Assembly: GCA_902524345.1 (NCBI GenBank)
Contig: CABZCX010000005.1
Coordinates: forward strand, 1 to 64,000
Length of the DNA: 64,000 bases
Reading direction: 5' to 3'
From: an uncultured Pelagibacteraceae bacterium
Lineage (GTDB): Bacteria > Pseudomonadota > Alphaproteobacteria > Pelagibacterales > Pelagibacteraceae
Below the pieces are notes generated by a model. It saw only the letters and a list, made by a program, of their open reading frames with translations, ran no database searches and was not told the origin of the DNA. Below, piece after piece: positions 1-9,598 of this stretch; positions within the stretch are counted from its first letter, which is position 1; each line of letters starts with the position of its first letter. The position numbers were made by a program, and so were the translations under genes.

Positions 1-193
1 CATCTTTAACATATGGTTTAATTTGAGGAAAAATAATTAAAGTTAAGATATATGCTAACAACCATTTAGCCATAGCAACTACACTTAGTACAAATCCTTT
101 AATATAGCATTTGATTAAAGATAATATCGTTATTATTAAATAAACTAAATCTAAAACTGATATTAGATTGTAAAACTCTTTTAAAATTTCCAT
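1..193 (-). CDS. cvpA: CvpA family membrane protein (partial, C-terminus beyond window edge)
   Basis: Partial gene whose ATG is at 193; about 64 codons are visible before the window edge. The translation begins MEILKEFYNLISVLDLVYLI and continues with a first hydrophobic segment, the short charged turn CYIKGFVLSVV, and a second hydrophobic segment ending FPQIKPYV. This pattern of two helices around a KGF/RGF turn is typical of the N-terminus of CvpA (colicin V production) integral membrane proteins. The gene lies 8 bases downstream of the exporter gene on the same strand, so it is probably cotranscribed. In many Alphaproteobacteria cvpA follows dnaB, alr and radA and precedes purF; the purF side is outside the window. 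Family assignment rests on the first 64 residues only. Confidence 0.7.
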   Translation of the reverse strand, partial: MEILKEFYNLISVLDLVYLIITILSLIKCYIKGFVLSVVAMAKWLLAYILTLIIFPQIKPYVKD

Positions 194-201
194 TCTAAAT
201 T

Positions 202-2586
202 TTATTTATCAAAAGGTTTGATCAACAAGATCAATGAAGGCAAAAGCGTTAAAACAGATACCATTGCAAGCAACATAGCAATTCCTGTAAAAATACCAAA
301 ATAAATTGTAGGAATAAAATTAGATAAAACTAAGATTGAAAAACCAAAAACAATTGTAATTGATGTGTTTAAAATCGCTTTACCAACAGTTGAATGACAA
401 ACTTTAACTGTTTTATTATAATTTTTTATATAACTAAATTCTTCTTGAAAACGATAAATGTAGTGAATACTATTGTCCACAGCTATACCTATAGTTATAG
501 CAGCTATAGTAATTGTCATCATATCTAAGGGAATACCAAGTAGACCAATGATTCCCAATATAAAAAAGGCCGCTATAAAATTTGGAACTACGCCAATTAA
601 AGAAAGTTTGATATTTTTAAAAAGAACAATAAACATTGCAAAAATACCCATCATAACAAGTCCTAATGTTAAAATTTGAGATTTAAATAGACTTTGAAGT
701 AAATTGTTAAATAAAATTAAAACTCCAGCTAGCTTAAATTCTTTTTTTTCAAAACCTAGTTTGTCCTGTAAATCATATTCTATTTTATTGATCAAATCAT
801 TTCTTCTTAAGTCTTTTTTTGAGTCTATTATTCTAAGATTTATCCTAGCTTCATTATCTTTTATAGAAATATAAGGATCAATAATTTCTTCTTTTATGCT
901 ATCTGGAATTTTTGAATAAAGAACTCCCATTTCCAAAGTTCCTAACGGTTTGTTATTGTTAAGTAAAGTTGCGACATCGATAATTGAGGAAAAAGATAGA
1001 ACCTTACCGATTTCTGGAAGACTATCTAAATAATTATGAACGGATGTAATTTTATCAATTTTATCTTTTGTAAACCAATATTTTTCCTCTTCTTCACTAT
1101 CATTTTCATTATCCCAATCTTCAAATTCATCATCGTTAGTTTCAACTTTACTCTTTGGAAACTTTATAATTACTTCTAGCGGTGTAGTACCTCCTAATTT
1201 TTCATCAATTAGTTTCATACCTTTATATATTTCAGTTTTTTTACTAAAGTAATTTATAAAACTGTTTTCAACCTCAAGACGGCTAATACCAATTATACTT
1301 AATAAAATAATTACTCCAGTCAAAATAAAAATTAATTTTTGATACTCTTGTGAAAGTTTTGAAAAAAAGGATGTTATTTTAGATTTTTCATATTTAATAT
1401 GAGAAGCTTCTTTTTCCGGAACAAAACTAATAAGTGTTGGTAGCAAAGTAAACGTGATTATGAATGATGTAATTAATCCCATTGTCATCATCCAACCAAA
1501 ATCTATTATAGGTTTTATTTCACTAAAGATTAAAGATAAGAAAGCAATAATTGTTGTGAGCACAGTGTATAAAATCGGCCAAAACATTTTTTTTGTTGTA
1601 AGAATTATGAGATCTAAAAAATTTTTATTTGGAAAATTTTCTTTAATTTGTAAAAAACGTGTGCTCATATGAATATTCATTGCCATAGTTAAAATTAACA
1701 TGAGAGCAATAAAATTCGATGAAATCACTGTTACCTTCCATCCTAATAAACCAAGTAAGCCACTCATTATAATTACTGAAAAAAAACAACTGCTTATAGG
1801 AACCAATATCCATATTAATTTTCTAAAAATATACCACAGTGTTGCAATTATAAATAAAAGAACACCTAATCCAAAAACAACAATATCGTTTTTAATGAAT
1901 GTCATCATATCATCAGCAATCATCGGTATTCCGCCTAAATGAATTTTACCTATATCCTCGTAACTTTTAATTACATCTCTAATTTCAATAATATTCTTAT
2001 GATTTTGTTTTTTTATCTGATCTTTGTAAGATTCAATTTCCTCTTTTGATTTATTTTGAATATTATTTAAAGGTTTATTTTTTTTTAAATAAACGATTAT
2101 TCCACTGGTTTTACCATCTTCACTTATAACAAAATTTCTAAAAACTGGACTACTAATTATTTCTTTAAACCCTCTATCTTTATTTACATTTTCATCTTTA
2201 AGTGTTTTGAAATTTTCTAATCTTTCTTGTAGCGGAGCCTCTGAATTATTTAATAAAGGAATATCTAGTAAAGTAACTACGCTATGTACCCAGTCTAAAC
2301 TTTGAATTTTATATTTCAGACTTAAAAGATTGTTTATTGAGGTATCTGTAATCATTCCTTCATTAGGTGTATAAGTAAGAACTAAAAATTCTTTTGACCC
2401 ATAACGATTATTTAACTCTTGAAGGTATTTAAGGTCAGGATCACCATCTATTAATAAAGTTTCAGAAGAAGCATCTAACCTAAAATCTTTTGAATGATAG
2501 CCAAAACCACACAAAGCTATAATTAGAATTAGTAATATAAACTTAGGTTTTTTTAATACAAAATTTTGATAAAAATGGGTGAACAT
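202..2586 (-). CDS. MMPL/RND-superfamily exporter
   Basis: A 794-residue inner-membrane protein with the duplicated architecture of the MMPL/RND (HAE3-like, COG1033) family. One transmembrane helix lies near residues 15-33, followed by a periplasmic domain and a block of about five helices (roughly 235-400). The pattern then repeats: a helix near 420, a second periplasmic domain, and terminal helices about 635-790. The last block contains the typical GIAVDNSIHYIYRF segment of these sterol-sensing-like transporters. The second periplasmic domain carries a very acidic run (DDEFEDWDNENDSEEEEKYW, about 500-520). Family members export lipids or hydrophobic compounds; the substrate here is unknown. 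It sits between dnaB and cvpA, where alr and radA are usual in many relatives, and is probably in the ribosomal protein-dnaB operon. Confidence 0.85.
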   Translation of the reverse strand: MFTHFYQNFVLKKPKFILLILIIALCGFGYHSKDFRLDASSETLLIDGDPDLKYLQELNNRYGSKEFLVLTYTPNEGMITDTSINNLLSLKYKIQSLDWVHSVVTLLDIPLLNNSEAPLQERLENFKTLKDENVNKDRGFKEIISSPVFRNFVISEDGKTSGIIVYLKKNKPLNNIQNKSKEEIESYKDQIKKQNHKNIIEIRDVIKSYEDIGKIHLGGIPMIADDMMTFIKNDIVVFGLGVLLFIIATLWYIFRKLIWILVPISSCFFSVIIMSGLLGLLGWKVTVISSNFIALMLILTMAMNIHMSTRFLQIKENFPNKNFLDLIILTTKKMFWPILYTVLTTIIAFLSLIFSEIKPIIDFGWMMTMGLITSFIITFTLLPTLISFVPEKEASHIKYEKSKITSFFSKLSQEYQKLIFILTGVIILLSIIGISRLEVENSFINYFSKKTEIYKGMKLIDEKLGGTTPLEVIIKFPKSKVETNDDEFEDWDNENDSEEEEKYWFTKDKIDKITSVHNYLDSLPEIGKVLSFSSIIDVATLLNNNKPLGTLEMGVLYSKIPDSIKEEIIDPYISIKDNEARINLRIIDSKKDLRRNDLINKIEYDLQDKLGFEKKEFKLAGVLILFNNLLQSLFKSQILTLGLVMMGIFAMFIVLFKNIKLSLIGVVPNFIAAFFILGIIGLLGIPLDMMTITIAAITIGIAVDNSIHYIYRFQEEFSYIKNYNKTVKVCHSTVGKAILNTSITIVFGFSILVLSNFIPTIYFGIFTGIAMLLAMVSVLTLLPSLILLIKPFDK

Positions 2587-2607
2587 TAACCCTATTTATA
2601 TTGGAAT

Positions 2608-4026
2608 TTAAGTATTTTGAGTATCTTTAAATTTAGTAAACATTGCCTCAAATTCAAGAAATACATTCCCAGTAGGACCATGTCTTTGTTTACCAATAAT
2701 TAATTCAGCAAGATTAGAAACTTCATTCATTTTGGCCTGCCATTCTGCATGTTCCACTGTTGCTGGTTTTGGTTCTTTATTTTCAAGATAATATGACTCT
2801 CTATAAACAAACATAACAACATCAGCATCTTGCTCTATTGAACCTGATTCTCTTAAATCAGATAATTGAGGTTTTTTATTATCTCTTTGCTCTACTTGTC
2901 TTGACAGTTGTGAAAGGGCCACAACTGGTACAGATAATTCTTTAGCTATTGCTTTTAATCCTTGAGTAATCTCTGACACTTCTTGAACACGTCCCTCTTT
3001 ATAGTTTAAAGTTCCTCTCATCAGCTGAATGTAATCAACAATAATCATGTCAAGTCCATGAATTCTCTTAATTCGTCTAGCTCTATTGCTCATAGCAGCA
3101 ATAGTAATTGCGGGTGTCTCATCTATATATAGGGGTAGTTCAGAAATATTTTTTGAGGTCTCAATAAATTTATCAAATTGCTCATCAGAAATTCTTCCAC
3201 GTCTAATATCATTTGATTTTATTCTGGATTGTTCTGCTAAAATTCTTGTTGATAATTGCTCAGATGACATCTCCAAAGAAAAAAATATAATACTCGATTT
3301 TCTACCACTTTCTTGTAATTTTTTAGATGCATTAAAAGCAATATTAGTTGCTAGAGCTGTTTTCCCCATTCCTGGTCGTCCTGCAATAATAATTAAATCA
3401 GACTTATGCAAACCGCCAAGTCTATCATCTAAATCTCTTAGTCCTGTAGGGACACCTACGATACCTTCCTCGTTTTTATAAGCTGCAGATGCCATATCAA
3501 TTGTCTCTTTCAATGCTTTATCAAATTTTATTATGGATGAATTAAATGATCCCCTTTCTGCTAATTTAAATAATTCTTTTTCCGAGTCTTCAATTATAGA
3601 CTGTCCATTTATATTGAGATCACTTAATTTTGCATTATCAATAGTTTGTTCTGATATTTTAATAAGCTCTCTTCTTACAAACATGTCGTATATAATTTTA
3701 GAATACTCAATAGCCTGTCTCAACGAAGTTGAAAATTTCGTGATTTTGACTAAATATTCAGGAATATTTAAATCATCTTTCTCATTTTCAAAATGATTTT
3801 TAAGAGTGATTGGATTAGCTAATAATCCTTTATAAATCAATCCTTCTATGGCTCCAAAAATTTTCTGGTGCATAGGATCATAAAAATTAGCACTTGAAAT
3901 AATCAAACTCAAATCATCAAAAATTTCATTAGAAACTAGAATTGATCCTATTACAGATTGTTCTGCTTCAATGTTGTTTGGTAACTCTTTAAAACTATCT
4001 CTAAGGATACTTAGATTTTTTTCCAT
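2608..4026 (-). CDS. dnaB: Replicative DNA helicase DnaB
   Basis: The hexameric 5'-3' helicase of the replication fork. With the start at 4026 (MEKNLSILRDSF) it has 472 residues, the normal DnaB length. The N-terminal primase-interacting domain (about 15-115, AEQSVIGSILVSNE) is followed by a linker and the RecA-like motor. Walker A GRPGMGKT lies near 216-223, SLEMSSEQL follows, Walker B-type IIVDYIQLM comes next, and the arginine-finger region with QLSRQVEQR and DLRESGSIEQDADVV is intact. The reading frame stays open upstream to 4128, but that extension has no DnaB similarity and would overlap rplI by 35 bases, so the 4026 start is preferred. It lies downstream of rpsF-rpsR-rplI, the common alphaproteobacterial order. 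Confidence 0.96.
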   Translation of the reverse strand: MEKNLSILRDSFKELPNNIEAEQSVIGSILVSNEIFDDLSLIISSANFYDPMHQKIFGAIEGLIYKGLLANPITLKNHFENEKDDLNIPEYLVKITKFSTSLRQAIEYSKIIYDMFVRRELIKISEQTIDNAKLSDLNINGQSIIEDSEKELFKLAERGSFNSSIIKFDKALKETIDMASAAYKNEEGIVGVPTGLRDLDDRLGGLHKSDLIIIAGRPGMGKTALATNIAFNASKKLQESGRKSSIIFFSLEMSSEQLSTRILAEQSRIKSNDIRRGRISDEQFDKFIETSKNISELPLYIDETPAITIAAMSNRARRIKRIHGLDMIIVDYIQLMRGTLNYKEGRVQEVSEITQGLKAIAKELSVPVVALSQLSRQVEQRDNKKPQLSDLRESGSIEQDADVVMFVYRESYYLENKEPKPATVEHAEWQAKMNEVSNLAELIIGKQRHGPTGNVFLEFEAMFTKFKDTQNT

Positions 4027-4093
4027 CACAATAATATAACAAAAAATTTTAATATCTTTATTTCTAAAATTTGTTGGGGAGAAAATTGTATAA

Positions 4094-4552
4094 TTATTGA
4101 ATTGTCTCTGATGAGATGACATTAACAACTATTTCTGCATCAACTTCTGAGTGTAAACTGATTTTTACTCTGAATTTTCCAATTGATTTGATATCTTTAA
4201 TTGGCTGTATCATTGAAGGTTTAATTTCTTGATTGTCTATTTCTTTTATAAACTTTGAAATTTCTGTAGGTTTTACTGAACCGTATAACTCGTTATTTTC
4301 AGTACATAATTTCTCAATTTTATATTCTTTTTTATTGATTTTTTCAGAAATTTTTTTTGCCTCTTGTTTTTTTTCATTATCTTTTTTTGAAAGTTCAGTT
4401 TTTATTTTTTCTACTTTTGTAATATTTTCTTTCGATGCGTATAAGGCTTTTTTATTTGCAATTAAGAAATTTCTAGCAAATCCTCGTTTGACATCTATGA
4501 TTTCCCCAATAGAGCCTATTTTTTTTAAATTTTCTAGCAAGATTACTTTCAT
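4094..4552 (-). CDS. rplI: Large ribosomal subunit protein bL9
   Basis: A 152-residue L9, the usual bacterial length. The N-terminal rRNA-binding domain is clear (MKVILLENLKKIGSIGEIID, then VKRGFARNFLIANKKA). The long connecting helix is exceptionally lysine/glutamate-rich (about 45-80), and the C-terminal domain ends in the IKVSLHSEVDAEIVV-like strand found in the family (here RVKISLHSEVDAEI). The gene begins one base after the rpsR stop codon, so the two are translationally coupled or nearly so. The terminal bases lie in the upstream untranslated part of dnaB. Nothing appears truncated. Confidence 0.97.
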   Translation of the reverse strand: MKVILLENLKKIGSIGEIIDVKRGFARNFLIANKKALYASKENITKVEKIKTELSKKDNEKKQEAKKISEKINKKEYKIEKLCTENNELYGSVKPTEISKFIKEIDNQEIKPSMIQPIKDIKSIGKFRVKISLHSEVDAEIVVNVISSETIQ

Positions 4553-4553
4553 A

Positions 4554-4826
4554 CTAGATTAATGCTAAATTTCTCGCTCTTTTGATAGATAATGATAGTT
4601 CTCTTTGTTTTTTCTGACTAACATTAGTAATTCTTGACGGAAGTATTTTTCCATTTTCTGAAGTATATTTTTTTAACAATCTTATATTTTTATAATCAAT
4701 AATTGGGGCACCTTTTATTGAAAGTGGACAATTTTTTTTGAATTTATATTTATTTGGTTGAAATATACTTAGTTTTGCAAAATTGCTTTGTCTATTTTTT
4801 TTATTTCCTAATTGTTTTTTTGGCAT
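4554..4826 (-). CDS. rpsR: Small ribosomal subunit protein bS18
   Basis: A 90-residue S18. The core is recognisable from [20 protein letters not shown], followed by [28 protein letters not shown], the typical S18 block that contacts 16S rRNA and binds S6. The N-terminal 30 residues are a basic, low-complexity tail rich in K, Q and N, as is common in this family. It lies between rpsF (11-base gap) and rplI (one-base gap), the conserved rpsF-rpsR-rplI order. Confidence 0.97.
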   Translation of the reverse strand: MPKKQLGNKKNRQSNFAKLSIFQPNKYKFKKNCPLSIKGAPIIDYKNIRLLKKYTSENGKILPSRITNVSQKKQRELSLSIKRARNLALI

Positions 4827-4837
4827 AATAAGTCTTT

Positions 4838-5185
4838 TTATTTTTTACTTTCTTTTTCTAAATCTTCCTTTTTATTAAAATAATCAGTTTTTAAATCAAA
4901 TTTTTTAACTCTAACTGTTAGATATCTTAAAAGTTTCTTATCGATTGATTCACTTTTTTCCAACTCATTTATAACTCTACCATTACATTTAATTTTAAAA
5001 TGAATATAACTACCTTTTTTATTTTTTTTAATCAAATAGGAAAGATTCAACAATCCCCAATTTTCAGTTTTTACTATCTCTCCCTCATTTTTATTTATAA
5101 TTTTGGAATATTTCTCAATTAATTGTTTAATATCGCTGGGTGAAGCGTCTTGTCTTGCTATAATCGTATGTTCGTATAAATTCAT
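4838..5185 (-). CDS. rpsF: Small ribosomal subunit protein bS6
   Basis: A 115-residue S6. The family pattern starts [20 protein letters not shown] and continues through the central [18 protein letters not shown] strand and the [10 protein letters not shown] strand. A charged C-terminal tail of about 15 residues ([11 protein letters not shown]) is present; S6 tails vary and in some bacteria are glutamylated. It is the first gene of the rpsF-rpsR-rplI-dnaB operon, and a plausible promoter lies just upstream in the 82-base divergent region shared with fabD. Confidence 0.97.
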   Translation of the reverse strand: MNLYEHTIIARQDASPSDIKQLIEKYSKIINKNEGEIVKTENWGLLNLSYLIKKNKKGSYIHFKIKCNGRVINELEKSESIDKKLLRYLTVRVKKFDLKTDYFNKKEDLEKESKK

Positions 5186-5214
5186 TAAAGTTTCAAAAAA
5201 AATGAGGATATACT

Positions 5215-5243
5215 ATTATAAATCTTCAATTACAATAGTTAAA
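5215..5243 (-). promoter_or_regulatory. Putative promoter of the rpsF operon
   Basis: On the minus strand a TATAAT occupies 5220-5215 and a TTTAAC occupies 5243-5238, with a 17-base spacer. This would start transcription about 20 bases before the rpsF ATG at 5185. The -10 is a perfect sigma-70 consensus and the spacing is ideal, but the -35 matches only partly, and A/T-rich DNA yields TATAAT by chance. Confidence 0.45.
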
Positions 5244-5267
5244 AAGTTTGAAAAATAGGTTTTTTTT

Positions 5268-6194
5268 ATGTTTTCTGTAATTTTCCCGGGCCAAGGATCA
5301 CAATTAGTAGGAATGGGAAAAGAATTTTTTGAAAAATATGATTTGGTTAAACGATTGTTTAAAGAAGCTGATAATGCTTTAGGCTTTGATATATCAAAAA
5401 TAATTTTAGAAGGTCCAAAAGAAAAATTAGATTTAACTGTTAATACTCAGCCCGCAATATTTTTAATTAGCTTTTCAATATATAAATTAATTACACAAGA
5501 ATTCAAAAAAGATTTAACAAAAGCAAAATATTTTGCAGGCCACTCTTTGGGAGAATATTCAGCATTATCAGCTGCTGGTTATCTCGATTTTTCAGATACA
5601 TTAAAACTTTTAAGAATTAGAGGTGACGCAATGCAAAATTCTGTTCCTAATGGAGAAGGAGGCATGGTGGCAGTTCTGGGATCAACAGTTCTAGAAATAG
5701 AAAAAATATTAAGTGAAAACAATATGAATACGAATATTGAAATTGCTAATGATAATTCAGAAGGTCAACTTGTATTAAGCGGAAGAAACTTCGATCTAGA
5801 TATATTAATAAAAATTCTTAAATCTAAAAGAATTAAAAACTTAAAGTTACCAGTTAGTGCCCCTTTCCATTGTAGATTAATGAGTAAAGCTACTGAAATT
5901 ATGAGAAAGGAAATAGATAAATTATATTTTAAGGACTCTAAAAATAAATTGATATCTAATGTTACTGCCGAAGAAATTCCAGATAAAAATGAGTTAAAAA
6001 AATTATTAATCTATCAAATTGAAAGTAGAGTTAAATGGAGAGAAAGTGTGATAAATATGATAGATAAAGGTGTAAACCATTTTATTGAAATTGGTCCTGG
6101 TAAAGTTTTGTCTGGTTTAGTAAAAAGAATTAATAAGAATGTAAAAATCAATACAATTAATAATGAGAGTGATATAAAAGATTTGAATATATGA
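5268..6194 (+). CDS. fabD: Malonyl-CoA:ACP transacylase FabD
   Basis: Transfers malonyl groups from malonyl-CoA to acyl carrier protein for fatty acid synthesis. The 308 residues open with the family hallmark FPGQGSQLVGMGKEF. The nucleophilic serine is in GHSLGEYSALSAAG (about residues 90-103), and the catalytic histidine is in SAPFHCRLM (about 200). The C-terminal FIEIGPGKVLSGLVKRI is standard. The gene leads a plus-strand fatty acid operon: it overlaps fabG by four bases (ATGA), and acpP and gmk follow. Confidence 0.97.
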   Translation: MFSVIFPGQGSQLVGMGKEFFEKYDLVKRLFKEADNALGFDISKIILEGPKEKLDLTVNTQPAIFLISFSIYKLITQEFKKDLTKAKYFAGHSLGEYSALSAAGYLDFSDTLKLLRIRGDAMQNSVPNGEGGMVAVLGSTVLEIEKILSENNMNTNIEIANDNSEGQLVLSGRNFDLDILIKILKSKRIKNLKLPVSAPFHCRLMSKATEIMRKEIDKLYFKDSKNKLISNVTAEEIPDKNELKKLLIYQIESRVKWRESVINMIDKGVNHFIEIGPGKVLSGLVKRINKNVKINTINNESDIKDLNI

Positions 6195-6928
6195 ATGGAT
6201 TAAAACAAAAAAATATCATTGTAACAGGAGCTTCAGGTGGAATAGGAAATGCAATTGTTAAAGAACTTTATGAAAATGAAGCCAATATACTTGCGACAGG
6301 GACAAAAAAAGAAAAATTAGAGGATCTAAAATCTAAATTTAAAAACATAAAAATTTTAAGTTTTGATATTTCACAACATAAACAAATTGATGAATTTATT
6401 GATAATGCGACAAAAGAATTGGGAGGTGACTTAAATTGTATAGTCAACAATGCTGGTATAGCTAAGGATAATTTAGCGATTAGGATGAGTTTTGAAGAAT
6501 GGAAAAATGTTATTGATACAAATCTGACTTCAACATTCTTATTGAGTAAAGCAGCAATTAAAAAGATGTTAAAAAATAAAAATGGAAAAGTTATTAATAT
6601 TACTTCTGTAGTTGGACACACTGGTAATCTTGGACAAGCTAATTATACAGCAGCAAAAGCTGGACTAGTTGCTATGTCAAAAACATTAGCTATTGAGTAT
6701 GCGAAGAAAAATATAAATGTTAATTGTATATCACCTGGCTTTATAAAAACTAATATGACCGAAATGATTGATTCAAAATACAAGGATATAATTATATCAA
6801 AAATTCCATCAGCAAGATTAGGAGAGCCTGAGGATGTAGCAAATGCTGTTCTTTTTTTAGCCTCTAATAAGTCTGATTATATTAATGGTGAAACTTTACA
6901 TGTTAATGGAGGCATGTATATGGCTTGA
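6191..6928 (+). CDS. fabG: 3-oxoacyl-[ACP] reductase FabG
   Basis: NADPH-dependent reduction of 3-oxoacyl-ACP in fatty acid elongation. The 245-residue short-chain dehydrogenase has the cofactor motif TGASGGIG near residues 13-20 and NNAGIAKDN near 90. The catalytic Ser-Tyr-Lys appears in ITSVVGHTGNLGQANYTAAK (about 138-157), with the substrate-loop segment SPGFIKTNMT and C-terminal NGETLHVNGGMYM. The start overlaps the fabD stop as ATGA, indicating coupling. Position between fabD and acpP makes FabG rather than a generic SDR. Confidence 0.96.
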   Translation: MNGLKQKNIIVTGASGGIGNAIVKELYENEANILATGTKKEKLEDLKSKFKNIKILSFDISQHKQIDEFIDNATKELGGDLNCIVNNAGIAKDNLAIRMSFEEWKNVIDTNLTSTFLLSKAAIKKMLKNKNGKVINITSVVGHTGNLGQANYTAAKAGLVAMSKTLAIEYAKKNINVNCISPGFIKTNMTEMIDSKYKDIIISKIPSARLGEPEDVANAVLFLASNKSDYINGETLHVNGGMYMA

Positions 6929-6977
6929 CAAAACAGGTATTTAAACTAATAAGAATTTAAAACAAAAAAGGATCAAA

Positions 6978-7217
6978 ATGTCAGAAGATGTTTCAAGCAA
7001 AGTTAAAAAAATAGTTGCAGATCACTTAGGTATTGATGAGGCCAAAGTTACAGAAGAGTCAAGTTTTATAGATGATTTAGGTGCAGACAGTTTAGATACT
7101 GTAGAGCTAGTCATGGCTTTCGAGGAAGAATTTGGTTCAGAAATTTCTGATAGTGAGGCTGAAAAAATTTTAACAGTTGGAGATGCTGTAAAATTTATAG
7201 AAGGAAAAGCTAACTAA
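6978..7217 (+). CDS. acpP: Acyl carrier protein
   Basis: A 79-residue acidic carrier protein. The phosphopantetheine attachment serine is Ser38 in [18 protein letters not shown]. The N-terminal helix ([16 protein letters not shown]) and the acidic recognition helix II are typical of fatty acid synthase ACP. An aaaaggatcaaa leader gives a reasonable ribosome binding site. It sits 49 bases after fabG and only six bases before gmk. The condensing enzyme FabF, which commonly follows acpP in Alphaproteobacteria, is not next here. Confidence 0.97.
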   Translation: MSEDVSSKVKKIVADHLGIDEAKVTEESSFIDDLGADSLDTVELVMAFEEEFGSEISDSEAEKILTVGDAVKFIEGKAN

Positions 7218-7223
7218 CAATTA

Positions 7224-7856
7224 ATGCCCACAAATAAAGATGGGGTAATGATAATTCTTTCTTCTCCCTCTGGAGCAGGGAAGACAACACTGGTCGGATT
7301 GTTATCTCAAAAAACAAATTTTGAAGTTTCAATATCACACACCACAAGAAAACCTAGAAAAAATGAAGTACAAAATAAAGATTATTATTTTGTAAATGAA
7401 AACGAATTTAAAAGGTTAATAGAAAACGAGGAATTCCTAGAATATGCTAAAGTTTTTAATAATTTGTATGGAACAACTCGAACCCCAGTAATTGAAAGAT
7501 TAGACAAAGGAAAAAATGTTTTGTTTGACATTGATTGGCAAGGTGCTGATCAAATAAAAAATAAAAAACTAGATTATAAACTTTTAACTTTTTTTATTTT
7601 ACCACCAAGTAAAGAGGTTTTATTTCAGAGGTTATCCAATCGACATATGAGTGACAAGAATATGGTTAAAGAGAGGATGAACCAATTTAACCATGATGTT
7701 TTACATTGGATTAATTATGATTACGTTGTAATTAATGACACATTAAATAATTGCTTTTTAAAAATTCTTAACTTAATTGATGCAGAATTGAATAATAGAT
7801 CAAAAGATTACAACAAAGATTTCATAAGAAAGCATGTAGAAAAATTAACTTCTTAA
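7224..7856 (+). CDS. gmk: Guanylate kinase
   Basis: ATP-dependent phosphorylation of GMP/dGMP. The 210-residue protein has the P-loop [11 protein letters not shown] (about 12-22), the GMP-binding segment [11 protein letters not shown] and YYFVNENEF, and the conserved [12 protein letters not shown]. The lid-region arginines are in [16 protein letters not shown]. The start is six bases after acpP. The last 12 bases overlap the 3' end of rsmA in antisense, with the two reading frames in the same codon register. Confidence 0.95.
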   Translation: MPTNKDGVMIILSSPSGAGKTTLVGLLSQKTNFEVSISHTTRKPRKNEVQNKDYYFVNENEFKRLIENEEFLEYAKVFNNLYGTTRTPVIERLDKGKNVLFDIDWQGADQIKNKKLDYKLLTFFILPPSKEVLFQRLSNRHMSDKNMVKERMNQFNHDVLHWINYDYVVINDTLNNCFLKILNLIDAELNNRSKDYNKDFIRKHVEKLTS

Positions 7857-8633
7857 TTTTTCATATTCTTTAGCCAAGCTATAATAAGTAACCAAATCTA
7901 AATTTTGTGGCCTTAAATTCAAATTTAGTTCTAATTTTTTTTGGATTTGCATATTTCCTTTGAATAACTGATTAAAAGGTTTTTTGATCATTTTTCTCCT
8001 ATGATTGAAAAAAAGTCTTGTTATTAATTCAATATTTTGTGGGTCATTAATTTTAAAAAATTTTGTTTTAGGTGTAAAAAACAATAAGGAACTTTCAACT
8101 TTCGGTTTAGGAGAAAATGAGCATGGTTTAATGTCACAGATTTTTTTGATTTCCAATTTCCATTTTGCCAATATTGTCAGTCTTCCATAATTTGACGTAT
8201 TAACATTTGCTATAATTCTTTCAGCAACTTCCTTTTGAAACATTAATATTAAGTTTTGAAACCAAAAATTATTATTATTCAAGTTTATTATCCATTTACA
8301 TAGTATCTCAGTAGAAATATTATATGGCAAATTTCCATAAACAATTAGCTTATCTTGAGAAAATTTTTTTTCATTTATATTAAGAATATCGTCATTTATT
8401 ATTTCTATTTGATCTTGAAATTTTTTTTGTAAACCTAAGATAAGACTATTATCTTTTTCCACTACAAAAAATTTTTTTGGTTTTTTCTTCAATATGAACG
8501 AGGTTAAATTTCCAGTTCCAGGACCAACTTCAAGCACAGTCTTATCTTTAATATCTGTTATGTCTACAATTTTTTTTAAGATATTGTCATCTATTAAAAA
8601 GTTTTGACCTAAACTTTTTTTTGCTTTTATCAC
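7845..8633 (-). CDS. rsmA: 16S rRNA dimethyladenosine transferase RsmA (KsgA)
   Basis: Dimethylates two adjacent adenosines in the 3' hairpin of 16S rRNA, using SAM. The 262-residue protein begins [11 protein letters not shown], the family hallmark. Motif I is [12 protein letters not shown] (about 34-45), and the catalytic motif IV is NLPYNIST (about 100-107). [14 protein letters not shown] precedes the C-terminal helical domain. The ATG overlaps the pdxA stop by four bases, so it is the last gene of the lptF-lptG-lptD-surA-pdxA-rsmA operon. The 3' end overlaps gmk. Confidence 0.96.
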   Translation of the reverse strand: MIKAKKSLGQNFLIDDNILKKIVDITDIKDKTVLEVGPGTGNLTSFILKKKPKKFFVVEKDNSLILGLQKKFQDQIEIINDDILNINEKKFSQDKLIVYGNLPYNISTEILCKWIINLNNNNFWFQNLILMFQKEVAERIIANVNTSNYGRLTILAKWKLEIKKICDIKPCSFSPKPKVESSLLFFTPKTKFFKINDPQNIELITRLFFNHRRKMIKKPFNQLFKGNMQIQKKLELNLNLRPQNLDLVTYYSLAKEYEKLRS

Positions 8634-9598
8634 TTTAGTTTCTCAAGAAAAGAAATAGCTTTATACAAACTTAGAGGACTTGATAAATTTTTACCCATCA
8701 TTTTTTCATTTGGCCCATGATCTGGTGAAACTCTTAGAAAAGGTAAGCCTAATGTAATGTTAATAGCATCATACTCAAAGAGAGTTTTGATTGGTGTTAA
8801 AACTTGGTCGTGATACATGCCTAAAATTACATCAAATTTTCTTCTATTTTTTTTTAAAAAAATTGTATCCGCAGCATACGGTCCGGACACTTTCAATTTA
8901 TTTTTCAATAAATTTTTGATTGTAGGTCTTATAATTTTATCATCTTCATTAAATTTGCTAATACTTTCACAGTGAGGATTTAGGCCAGTAATACCAATTT
9001 TAGGTTTATAACCAATATACGTTCTATAAAAATCATCTATTAACAAAACTTTTTCAGTAATTAGTTTTTTGTTTATAGTTTTAGAAACTCTTTTTAAAGG
9101 CAGATGAGTTGTAACAGGACTGACTGAAAGATTATTATTAAATATTAACATAGCAATCTTTCTTTTTTTAAATTTTTTTGCGAAAAACTCAGTGATACCT
9201 AAAAACTTATTTTTCAAAAAATTTTTTTTAGAAATTGGACCATTAATTAATTTATTAGAGAAATCTGATTTAACTAAATCTATAGCTATTTCAAAACATT
9301 TTCTTATATAGACATTTGATTTGTCACTAATTTTTTCAAAAGCTTTTTTTTGATTGTATTCAACATTGATGAGATTAATTGATTTATTATTTAATTTGTA
9401 ATTTTTAATTTTTTTTAAATTTAAATGTTTTACATTTTTATTACAATTAAGCTTTTTCATTTGAAGAGAAAGAACTTTGTATGATGCTATCAAAATTAAG
9501 GGGCTTTTAATTTTTTTAGTCTTAATTACTTTGAACAAAATTTCAAAAAAAATACTATTAGGTTCTCCCGCAACTATTAGTATTGGCTTATAACTCAT
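8630..9598 (-). CDS. pdxA: 4-hydroxythreonine-4-phosphate dehydrogenase PdxA
   Basis: NAD-dependent oxidation step of the DXP-dependent pyridoxal phosphate pathway. The ATG at 9598 (MSYKPILIVAGEPNSI) is preferred over an in-frame TTG three codons upstream; the protein is then 322 residues. Metal-binding histidines are visible in SPVTTHLPLKRV, GLNPHCES and GMYHDQVLTPIK. The ending LPFLRVSPDHGPNEKMMGKN is very characteristic. The start overlaps the surA 3' end by 11 bases. surA-pdxA-rsmA is a widely conserved proteobacterial order. Confidence 0.94.
   Translation of the reverse strand: MSYKPILIVAGEPNSIFFEILFKVIKTKKIKSPLILIASYKVLSLQMKKLNCNKNVKHLNLKKIKNYKLNNKSINLINVEYNQKKAFEKISDKSNVYIRKCFEIAIDLVKSDFSNKLINGPISKKNFLKNKFLGITEFFAKKFKKRKIAMLIFNNNLSVSPVTTHLPLKRVSKTINKKLITEKVLLIDDFYRTYIGYKPKIGITGLNPHCESISKFNEDDKIIRPTIKNLLKNKLKVSGPYAADTIFLKKNRRKFDVILGMYHDQVLTPIKTLFEYDAINITLGLPFLRVSPDHGPNEKMMGKNLSSPLSLYKAISFLEKLK

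Noticed and set aside
4027..4128. 34-codon N-terminal extension of dnaB
   Set aside because: It overlaps rplI by 35 bases, has no DnaB similarity, and the 4026 start gives a normal-length protein.
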